Shown: positions 5,997 through 11,296 of the stretch, in pieces
Layout: every line of letters starts with the position of its first letter
Numbering within the stretch: the stretch's first letter is position 1
Origin: an uncultured Candidatus Planktophila sp.
GTDB taxonomy: Bacteria; Actinomycetota; Actinomycetes; Nanopelagicales; Nanopelagicaceae
Assembly (NCBI GenBank): GCA_937927965.1
Contig: CALEZA010000027.1
Span: 1 to 11,296, forward strand
Direction: 5' to 3'
Length of the DNA: 11,296 nt
Notes under the pieces: model-generated
What the model was told of the DNA's origin: nothing
What the model saw: only the letters and a program-made list of their open reading frames with translations
Database searches by the model: none
Program-made: the position numbers and the translations under genes

Positions 5997-6779
5997 ATGT
6001 CCGAGTTCAAGGTTTCCTATGACCCACCTCGAGGGTATCCACTCGGCACTAACTTTGCATTTAAATTCTGGACTTCAATCATCATTCCGATATTTAGAGT
6101 GATTATGAAGCGTGATTGGCAGGGTGTGGAGAATATTCCTGCCAGCGGTCGAGTAATCGTTGCATCAAACCATCTCTCATATGCCGATGTATTGGTGCTA
6201 ACAGATCTTCTCTACACAAATGGGCGTGCACCCCGCTATCTAGGCAAGTCTGGTGTTTTCAAAGTTCCCGTCGTGGGCAAGGTTCTATTGGCTGCAGGAC
6301 AGATTCCTGTAGAGCGCGAAGGCCCTGATGCACGCAAGGCTGTGGACCACGCAAAAATTCTCTTGGAGAAGGGCCACCTATTAGGTGTTTACCCTGAGGG
6401 CACTCTCACTAGAGATGAGAATCTCTGGCCGATGGTCGCCAAGACGGGATGTGCTCGTTTGGCTCTTGCCACAGATACTCCAGTAATCCCAATAGCTCAG
6501 TGGGGCTCACAAAAAATTCTTCCGCGTTACACCAATCGCATCTACCTCTTTCCTCGCAAGACAATTGAGATGCGTGTTGGAAAACCTGTGGATCTATCTG
6601 CATGGAAAGGTCGCCATGAAGATCCCGAGGCGCTGATTGAAGCAACAGCTGCAATCATGTCGGCAATTACTTCCATGCTTGAAGAACTCCGTGGAGAAAA
6701 ACGCCCCATAGAAATTTTCGATCCACACACATCGCCTCTTCCTCGCACAGGAAACTTTAAGAAGAAGGCGAAGAAGTGA
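5997..6779 (+). CDS. plsC: 1-acyl-sn-glycerol-3-phosphate acyltransferase (PlsC family)
   Basis: Transfers an acyl chain to lysophosphatidic acid to form phosphatidic acid at the membrane. It has 260 residues. Acyltransferase motif I is NHLSYADV with the catalytic HX4D pair His59/Asp64. Motif II is GQIPVER (101-107), motif III is VYPEGT (131-136) with the conserved Glu134, and motif IV is the TPVIP stretch at 161-165. A hydrophobic segment (21-36) may contact the membrane. The C-terminus is basic (FKKKAKK). The start ATG at 5997 follows a -10 element by 7 nt. The stop TGA overlaps the gpsA GTG start by 4 nt, and gpsA supplies the glycerol-3-phosphate backbone, so the two act in one pathway. 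Paralogues in this family vary in acceptor, so the exact substrate is inferred. Confidence 0.93.
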   Translation: MSEFKVSYDPPRGYPLGTNFAFKFWTSIIIPIFRVIMKRDWQGVENIPASGRVIVASNHLSYADVLVLTDLLYTNGRAPRYLGKSGVFKVPVVGKVLLAAGQIPVEREGPDARKAVDHAKILLEKGHLLGVYPEGTLTRDENLWPMVAKTGCARLALATDTPVIPIAQWGSQKILPRYTNRIYLFPRKTIEMRVGKPVDLSAWKGRHEDPEALIEATAAIMSAITSMLEELRGEKRPIEIFDPHTSPLPRTGNFKKKAKK

Positions 6780-7780
6780 AGGAGAAAGTAACAGTATTTG
6801 GTGCTGGAGCTTGGGGTTCAACAATGGCCCAAGTTCTCCATGATGCGGGAAATGATGTCCTCTTGTGGGGTCGAAGCGAAGAAGTTGTGGGCGAAATCAA
6901 TACCTCACATACCAATAAGAAGTATCTTGAAAACCATATTCTGCCTAAAGAACTGAAAGCAACTTCGAGCATCACTGAAGCTTTCTCGCACTCGCACATA
7001 TATGTTCTTGCAATTCCTGCTCAACAGTTGCGGTCCATGCTTGAGGAGTGGAAACCTCTGGTAGCTGACAACGCCATCGTGGTGAGCACGCTCAAAGGTA
7101 TTGAAATCAGTACTCAGATGAGAATGACTGAGATTATTGAACAGATGTGGGGAGTGGGCTCAGTAGGCGTAATTACTGGTCCAAATCTTGCGGATGAATT
7201 AGTTCTGCGACAGCCTGCAGGTGCTGTTGCAGCAGCAGCTTCACAAGATCTTGCTGACTTTATTCGTGAGCTTTTCCGCACTCCGTATTACCGCACCTAC
7301 ACCTCTACCGATGTCATGGGGTGTGAACTTGCTGGTGCAATTAAATCTGTCATCGCGCTCTCAGTGGGTATTTCTATCGGAATGGGCTTCGGTGAGAATA
7401 CTCAGGCGATGCTCATTACTCGTGGGCTCAATGAAGTGGCTCGTCTCTGCGCAGCCCATGGCTCTGATCCTCTTACAGCAGCAGGTCTTGCTGGAATGGG
7501 TGATTTAGTGGCAAGTTGTGGCTCGCCACTTTCACGCAATCGAACCTTTGGGGAGGTGTTAGGCCGCACAGGTTCCATGGAGACTACGCGTGCTCAAGTG
7601 GCAAAGACCGTTGAAGGTGTCGCCTCTGCTGGAGCTGTAGTAGAAATCGCCCATCGCGTGGGAGTGGAAGTACCAGTTATTGAATCAGTAGCAGATATTG
7701 TTAATGGCAACCTCACACCAGATCAGGCGCTCCAGCGTTTGATGGAGATTACGACGAAGGCGGAGAATTTCATTCGATGA
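6776..7780 (+). CDS. gpsA: NAD(P)+-dependent glycerol-3-phosphate dehydrogenase
   Basis: Reduces dihydroxyacetone phosphate to sn-glycerol-3-phosphate for phospholipid synthesis. It has 334 residues, usual length. The N-terminal Rossmann fold has GAGAWG (9-14). Other family segments are STLKGIE with Lys107, ITGPNLADE (133-141), catalytic Lys190 in AGAIKSVIAL, GLAGMGDLVAS (237-247) and SRNRTFG (253-259). The start is GTG at 6776, overlapping the plsC stop (GTGA), with AAGG about 8 nt upstream. The stop overlaps the ddl start by 4 nt (ATGA). These overlaps indicate a plsC-gpsA-ddl operon with coupled translation. Confidence 0.97.
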   Translation: MKEKVTVFGAGAWGSTMAQVLHDAGNDVLLWGRSEEVVGEINTSHTNKKYLENHILPKELKATSSITEAFSHSHIYVLAIPAQQLRSMLEEWKPLVADNAIVVSTLKGIEISTQMRMTEIIEQMWGVGSVGVITGPNLADELVLRQPAGAVAAAASQDLADFIRELFRTPYYRTYTSTDVMGCELAGAIKSVIALSVGISIGMGFGENTQAMLITRGLNEVARLCAAHGSDPLTAAGLAGMGDLVASCGSPLSRNRTFGEVLGRTGSMETTRAQVAKTVEGVASAGAVVEIAHRVGVEVPVIESVADIVNGNLTPDQALQRLMEITTKAENFIR

Positions 7781-8808
7781 AGCGTGTAGCAATACTCTGC
7801 GGCGGACGAAGCAGCGAACATGAAATTTCTTGCATCTCTGCAGGTGGAATAGTCAGCGCTATTGATCGCACTCTCTTCGAACCAGTATTAATTGGAATAA
7901 CAAAGAGTGGGAAGTGGGTTCACCTACCCCTTGATTACCCACTTCAGATTAATGATGGCGTCCTACCTCTTGTGTCAGAGGATGCACCACCTGTAGTTGC
8001 AGATGTTGCAGGTTTCTCTGTCGAGGGAGCGAACCTGAATATCGATATTGTCTTCCCAGTTCTTCACGGCCCATACGGTGAAGACGGAACAATTCAAGGT
8101 CTTCTTGAAATGGCAGATATGAAGTATGTGGGATCTGGAGTTTTAGCATCTGCCGTTGCAATGGATAAATCCTTTGCAAAGCCGATTTTCGCCTCTCATA
8201 AAATCGCTGTAGCAGAAGGAATCACGGTAACTGATGAACAATGGAAGAAGAATGCGGCGCAGGTAACCCGTGACGCTTCATCTCTTTCATACCCTGTATT
8301 TGTGAAGCCTGCTCGCGGAGGATCAAGTCGGGGCACTACTAAGGTCAAGGCTGAGAGTGAGCTTGCATCGGCAATCAATGAGGCCTTCACCTTTGATACC
8401 AAAGTGATGATTGAAAATGCGGTAGTGGGCTCTGAGATCGAATGTGCTGTGCTTGAGATAAAGGGGGTTCCAACTGCCTCTGTTGTTGGAAAAATAGCTA
8501 TCGATCCAAAATTCGAATTCTATGATTTCGAAGCCAAGTATCTAGATGGTGCAACAACTATCGAATTGCCAGCACCGATAGATAAGAAGATTAGCGATGA
8601 GATTAGAGTAAAAGCTGTTGAAGCTTTCAAAGCTCTCGATTGCAGGGGATTAGCCCGCGTGGATTTCTTCCTTACCCCAAGTAATGAAATTATTATCAAC
8701 GAACTTAACACGATGCCAGGTTTTACAAGCACATCAGTATTTCCCAAGATGTGGGCTGCAACAGGGCTTTCTTATACTGAGGTTATTACGGAGTTGCTCA
8801 GCCAGTAA
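7777..8808 (+). CDS. ddl: D-alanine--D-alanine ligase
   Basis: An ATP-grasp enzyme making the D-Ala-D-Ala dipeptide for peptidoglycan, 343 residues. Visible landmarks are GGRSSEHE (9-16) with the substrate Glu14, VLHGPYGEDGTIQG (95-108), ATP-binding Lys177 in FVKPARGGSS, FYDFEAKY (248-255) whose last Tyr matches the Tyr associated with D-Ala specificity rather than D-lactate, GLARVDFF (291-298) with Arg294 and Asp296, and the metal ligands Glu309/Asn311 in ELNTMPG. Most homologues read GSS followed by a hydrophobic residue and GV; here it is GSSRGT, placing an arginine at 185 in the mobile ATP loop. It is the last gene of the operon. Its stop overlaps the convergent small gene by 11 nt. Confidence 0.97.
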   Translation: MKRVAILCGGRSSEHEISCISAGGIVSAIDRTLFEPVLIGITKSGKWVHLPLDYPLQINDGVLPLVSEDAPPVVADVAGFSVEGANLNIDIVFPVLHGPYGEDGTIQGLLEMADMKYVGSGVLASAVAMDKSFAKPIFASHKIAVAEGITVTDEQWKKNAAQVTRDASSLSYPVFVKPARGGSSRGTTKVKAESELASAINEAFTFDTKVMIENAVVGSEIECAVLEIKGVPTASVVGKIAIDPKFEFYDFEAKYLDGATTIELPAPIDKKISDEIRVKAVEAFKALDCRGLARVDFFLTPSNEIIINELNTMPGFTSTSVFPKMWAATGLSYTEVITELLSQ

Positions 8809-9031
8809 CAGGGCAGGTGAGAGTGCGAGTGATTCCAGGAACAGCTTGCACCTTAGCCAAAATCAAACGACCGAACTCCTCCATGGAGGCAGCCTCTGCT
8901 CGCATGATCACATCGTATGGACCTGTAATTCCTTCGGCGAGAGTAACGCCAGGAATTGATGCAATAGCGGAAGTAACAGATGATGCCTTGCCGACATCGG
9001 TTTGAATCAAGATATATGCCTGTACGCTCAT
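8798..9031 (-). CDS. Stand-alone Lrp/AsnC-type ligand-binding (RAM) domain protein
   Basis: A 77-residue protein consisting only of the alpha-beta effector domain of Lrp/AsnC regulators: MSVQAYILIQTDVGKA, ASIPGVTLAEGITGPYDVIM and the closing PGITRTLTCPV are typical. No helix-turn-helix precedes it, so it does not bind DNA by itself; such proteins may oligomerise and bind amino acids. A gene of this type between ddl and thiL is common in actinobacteria. I start it at 9031 because MSVQAY matches the family start; an in-frame ATG at 9049 would add six residues. No Shine-Dalgarno is present. A TACCGT ends 6 nt before the chosen ATG and could be a leaderless -10. Ligand and partner are unknown. 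Confidence 0.88.
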   Translation of the reverse strand: MSVQAYILIQTDVGKASSVTSAIASIPGVTLAEGITGPYDVIMRAEAASMEEFGRLILAKVQAVPGITRTLTCPVTG

Positions 9032-9053
9032 ACGCGCACGGTACCCCATGAGA

Positions 9054-9059
9054 TAGGTT
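9054..9059 (+). promoter_or_regulatory. -10 element TAGGTT for thiL, leaderless transcript likely
   Basis: TAGGTT ends 7 nt before the thiL ATG. The whole gap between the two divergent starts (9032-9066) is 35 nt and contains no ribosome binding site for thiL. A start of transcription at the A of ATG is the simplest reading. Confidence 0.45.
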
Positions 9060-9066
9060 TCTGACT

Positions 9067-9993
9067 ATGGAATTCTCAGAAGAGCAGGTCATCGCGCTCT
9101 TGGCTGAGATATTTTCCAGCAGCGATCAGCGAATTTCAGTCGGTATTGGAGATGACGCAGCCGTAGTCCAAGGCAGCAATCAGCAGATTCTCACGACCGA
9201 TATAGCCGTTGATGGGGTTCACTTTAAGAAAGAATGGTCCACTGCGTTTGAAATCGGCCGTCGCGTAGCAGCTGCCAATATTGCGGATGTGTTGAGCATG
9301 AACGGCAAGTGTGAATACTTGCTCGTTGCTGCAACGCTTACTGGCGCTGAAAGTCTTGAATGGATTGCAGATCTTGCAAAAGGTATTCGATCTCAGGCAG
9401 ATGAAGTGGGCGCTCTCGTAGTTGGAGGTGACTTGGCGCGTTCTGAAACTCTCTCCATCATAATCACAGCGGTGGGTTCAACTTCAAAAGTCATTACTCG
9501 AAAAGGAGCTCAAGCGGGAGATTGGATTTATCTTTCATCGCTCACAGGATGGTCGGCTGCTGGGCTAGAGATTCTTAGCCGTGGGCTCGCACTAGGGTCT
9601 CAGGAAAGCGTGAAGGCAGTGACTGAATATAAATCCCCAACTTTGGATTTAGGTCTTGACTTCTCTAAGGCCACATCAATGTGTGATGTGAGCGATGCGT
9701 TAATTATTCAAGGTCTGCAGATGGCAAAGGCATCGCAAGTCAGATTTGAATTTGATGGAGAGCTAGCTGCAACTAATGAAGAGTTTGATCAACTGCATTC
9801 ACTATCCCTAGAAATGGGTAGCGATATCTGGAATTGGATATTGCAAGGCGGGGAAGATCATGTGTTGCTGGCAACAGGAAATGATCTTCCTGGAATATGC
9901 GTGGGAAGAGTTGTAAAGGGTGAAGGATTTAGCGCTATCTATCGGGATGAGGAAATAAAAATGGCCCCAGTTTCCTGGAGCCATTTCAAGTAA
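9067..9993 (+). CDS. thiL: Thiamine-monophosphate kinase
   Basis: Phosphorylates thiamine monophosphate to the active cofactor thiamine diphosphate. It has 308 residues with the ThiL/PurM-like fold: GIGDDAAV (26-33) and TTDIAVDGVHF (43-53) are the metal and ATP sites, followed by ANIADVLSMNG (70-80), VVGGDLARSE (118-127), MCDVSDAL (205-212) and GGEDHVLL (261-268). Some positions deviate from the commonest forms (SMNG where many have AMG, DVSDAL for DVSDGL, GGEDHV for GGEDYE), but acidic ligands are kept, so activity is expected. It is divergent from the Lrp/AsnC-domain gene and convergent with rpmB at a distance of 7 nt. Its last ten codons contain the rpmB terminator hairpin. Confidence 0.95.
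   Translation: MEFSEEQVIALLAEIFSSSDQRISVGIGDDAAVVQGSNQQILTTDIAVDGVHFKKEWSTAFEIGRRVAAANIADVLSMNGKCEYLLVAATLTGAESLEWIADLAKGIRSQADEVGALVVGGDLARSETLSIIITAVGSTSKVITRKGAQAGDWIYLSSLTGWSAAGLEILSRGLALGSQESVKAVTEYKSPTLDLGLDFSKATSMCDVSDALIIQGLQMAKASQVRFEFDGELAATNEEFDQLHSLSLEMGSDIWNWILQGGEDHVLLATGNDLPGICVGRVVKGEGFSAIYRDEEIKMAPVSWSHFK
9953..9986 (-). terminator. rpmB Rho-independent terminator inside the 3' end of thiL
   Basis: Read on the minus strand, AAATGGC and CCAG pair with CTGG and GCCATTT around a GAAA tetraloop, and a T-rich run (TTTTATTT) follows. The single imperfect position (9966/9979) is a U-G pair in minus-strand RNA but a C/A mismatch in plus-strand RNA, and only the minus side has a T-run. 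The hairpin is therefore built for rpmB, which ends 15 nt upstream of it. Confidence 0.8.
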
Positions 9994-10000
9994 GAATTAA

Positions 10001-10189
10001 TTAAGCGCGAGCAACCTTGCCAGCCTTAAGGCAAGATGTGCAAACATTCTGACGCTTAGATGCACCCTTAACGAGTGTCTTCACGCGCTGGATATTTGGA
10101 TTCCAACGACGACGAGTCTTCACCTGTGAGTGTGAAACATTATTTCCAAAGCTTGGGCCCTTGCCACAGATGTCGCATGTTGATGCCAC
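10001..10189 (-). CDS. rpmB: 50S ribosomal protein L28, zinc-binding (four-cysteine) form
   Basis: A 62-residue ribosomal protein of the large subunit. It begins [20 protein letters not shown] and contains [11 protein letters not shown], both diagnostic. Cysteines 5 and 8 (CDIC) and 50 and 53 (CTSC) make a zinc-ribbon pair, the C-plus version of L28; in mycobacteria and streptomycetes C-plus and C-minus paralogues are exchanged under zinc control. The start is GTG at 10189 with AGGAG (10201-10197) 7 nt upstream. The frame stays open far upstream (to 10483), but the Shine-Dalgarno and family length fix the start here. No Zur-like site is recognised upstream. Terminator: 9953-9986. Confidence 0.95.
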   Translation of the reverse strand: MASTCDICGKGPSFGNNVSHSQVKTRRRWNPNIQRVKTLVKGASKRQNVCTSCLKAGKVARA

Positions 10190-10439
10190 AGCGGTACTCC
10201 TGACTAAATTGGTTGCGCCCGACCGCGGAGGCGATGAGCAGGGAGCAAGGGTATCAAGAGCAGGGGGAGAAGAGCCAATCCGCATCGCAGGAGTGCTAGC
10301 CCTCAGCGCTCTGAGCGTGAAAAACAGGGGTGTGAGGCGTGCTACAGCAAACTCGCTCACTTTCATAGGCGCAAAGGCGGAAGATAGAGGCAACGCAAAT
10401 ACATGGGCGCTGATGCCTATGTGAGAAACGGAGAGTTTC
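10190..10439. other. Divergent intergenic region between rpmB and cydA
   Basis: These 250 nt must hold both divergent promoters. I see the rpmB ribosome site, a small CTCAG/CTGAG hairpin (10302-10315), a 7-nt inverted repeat CATAGGC (10364-10370) / GCCTATG (10415-10421), and a CRP-like site at 10331-10346. No tRNA or riboswitch that I recognise is present, and no convincing -35/-10 pair can be assigned to either gene. Confidence 0.5.
10331..10346. promoter_or_regulatory. Candidate CRP/FNR-family binding site upstream of cydA
   Basis: TGTGA, six bases, then CTACA: 8 of 10 positions match the TGTGA-N6-TCACA consensus of CRP-type regulators. It lies about 95 nt before cydA. Actinobacterial cyd genes are known CRP/GlxR targets in some species. 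The match is modest and could be chance. Confidence 0.3.
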
Positions 10440-11296
10440 ATGAACGCCCTCGATCTAGCGAGATGGCAATTCGCGATTACCACCGTCTACCACTTCCTTT
10501 TCGTGCCGATCACAATCGGTCTTGGATTCTTAGTGGCAGGCCTACAAACAGCGTGGTATCGAAAGAACAATCTCAAATACCTACGAGCGACTAAGTTTTT
10601 CGGAAAGTTATTCCTTATTAACTTCGCTATCGGTGTTGTGACTGGAATTGTTCAGGAGTTCCAGTTCGGAATGAACTGGTCAACATACTCACGATTTGTC
10701 GGCGATATCTTCGGAGCCCCACTAGCAATGGAAGGCTTACTTGCCTTCTTCCTTGAATCAACATTCTTAGGTCTTTGGATATTCGGTTGGGATCGCCTGC
10801 CAAAGAAGTTGCACCTTGCAACAATCTGGCTAGCAGCAACCGGAACCCTACTTTCTGCTTATTTCATCTTGGCTGCCAACTCTTGGATGCAGCACCCTGT
10901 TGCATACACAATCAATACCGAGCGGAATCGAGCAGAGCTGACAAACATCTTTGAAGTCCTCTTCCAGAAGACCGCGATTGTTACTTTCCTCCATACAATC
11001 CCATCCGCCTTCTTTGCAGCGGGAGCATTTATGGCTGGAATCTCCGCCTACCTGCTCTTGAAGAAGAAGGATTCAGAGATGGCACGTCCAACTCTCAAAA
11101 CAGGTCTTGTCACAGTAATCATCTCCTTCGTCCTCGTTGGAGTATCTGGTGATGCCATCGGAAAGGTGATGACTGAGCAACAACCAATGAAGATGGCTGC
11201 GGCAGAGGCGCTCTACGAAACAACAGACTCAGCGCCATTCTCGCTCCTGACGATCGGAACGCTCGATGGATCTCGACCTGTATTTCAGATTGATAT
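10440..11296 (+). CDS. cydA: Cytochrome bd-type ubiquinol/menaquinol oxidase subunit I (3' end outside window)
   Basis: The haem-bearing subunit of the bd-type terminal oxidase in the cytoplasmic membrane, which reduces oxygen with quinol electrons. The first 285 residues are visible. His18 ([12 protein letters not shown]) and His185 (FLHTIPSAF) match the haem b595 and b558 ligands His19 and His186 of E. coli CydA, and Glu98 and Glu106 ([12 protein letters not shown]) match Glu99 and Glu107. Other strong family segments are [12 protein letters not shown] (73-84), [13 protein letters not shown] and ANSWMQHPV. The quinol-binding loop begins near residue 250 with Lys251 and Glu256 conserved. Several hydrophobic helices are evident. 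The start ATG at 10440 has GGAG at 10430-10433, 6 nt upstream. cydB is expected just beyond the window. Confidence 0.97.
   Translation, partial: MNALDLARWQFAITTVYHFLFVPITIGLGFLVAGLQTAWYRKNNLKYLRATKFFGKLFLINFAIGVVTGIVQEFQFGMNWSTYSRFVGDIFGAPLAMEGLLAFFLESTFLGLWIFGWDRLPKKLHLATIWLAATGTLLSAYFILAANSWMQHPVAYTINTERNRAELTNIFEVLFQKTAIVTFLHTIPSAFFAAGAFMAGISAYLLLKKKDSEMARPTLKTGLVTVIISFVLVGVSGDAIGKVMTEQQPMKMAAAEALYETTDSAPFSLLTIGTLDGSRPVFQID

Noticed and set aside
5654..6010. Leu/Cys-rich minus-strand frame opposite hup
   Set aside because: It is the reverse complement of the repetitive AAG/GCA codons of the lysine-rich tail, and it crosses the hup terminator.
8853..9092. Second minus-strand frame overlapping the Lrp/AsnC-domain gene
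   Set aside because: It is shifted against the recognisable RAM-domain frame and shows no family similarity.
10190..10439. Riboswitch or tRNA between rpmB and cydA
   Set aside because: I looked for cobalamin-, c-di-AMP- and tRNA-like conserved elements and found none that I could support.
10190..10483. Open frame continuing upstream of rpmB on the minus strand
   Set aside because: L28 homology begins exactly at GTG 10189 with AGGAG upstream. The extra N-terminal part has no recognisable domain and overlaps the cydA start.
1..11296. CRISPR array, insertion sequence, integrase or phage genes
   Set aside because: No spaced short repeats, transposase motifs or terminal inverted repeats were seen. 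The only tandem repeats are the iclR-leuC duplication and the hup tail.

Overview
This window looks like a chromosomal stretch from a small-genome, medium-GC actinobacterium. The gene order recA-recX, then an IclR regulator divergent from leuCD, an HU protein with a long Lys/Ala/Pro tail, plsC, gpsA, ddl, a stand-alone Lrp/AsnC ligand-binding domain, thiL and rpmB is an actinobacterial arrangement, and the lysine-tailed HU is an actinobacterial hallmark. The near-even base composition, tight packing (4-nt stop/start overlaps, 11-nt convergent overlaps) and several apparently leaderless starts fit the freshwater acI group (Nanopelagicales, Planktophila-like). That placement is an inference from memory of gene order, not from a database search.

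Layout. 1-898: 3' end of recA, then recX, which lacks any ATG, GTG or TTG start. 888-2243 (minus): a secreted LamG-type protein, the only clearly accessory gene, sitting inside an otherwise core block. 2262-2981 (minus): IclR-family regulator of the NdgR/LtbR type. 2977-3316: an imperfect tandem duplication (166 and 164 nt) carrying the iclR/leuC divergent promoter-operator and the first 35 codons of leuC. It leaves a 48-codon leuC fragment upstream of intact leuC. 3213-5216: leuC and leuD, the two isopropylmalate isomerase subunits. 5217-5434: terminator-like hairpins and nested palindromes in front of hup (5435-5911). 5930-5970: a strong terminator. 5997-8808: plsC-gpsA-ddl, an overlapping envelope-precursor operon. 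8798-9031 (minus): small Lrp/AsnC-type domain. 9067-9993: thiL. 10001-10189 (minus): rpmB, whose terminator hairpin lies inside the 3' end of thiL. 10440-11296: 5' part of cydA, running off the window.

How the genes fit together. LeuC and LeuD form one enzyme of leucine synthesis, and the divergent IclR protein is the likely local regulator through a 12+12-nt dyad that contains both promoters. GpsA makes glycerol-3-phosphate and PlsC performs the second acylation of phospholipid synthesis. Ddl makes D-Ala-D-Ala for peptidoglycan. RecX tunes RecA. CydA is the haem subunit of a bd-type quinol oxidase.

The most unusual region is the iclR-leuC intergenic duplication. The two copies of the leuC start differ at 11 codons, all silently. 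The operator arms are almost unchanged between copies, and the breakpoints share a 10-nt sequence, TCCATGAAGT, found three times.
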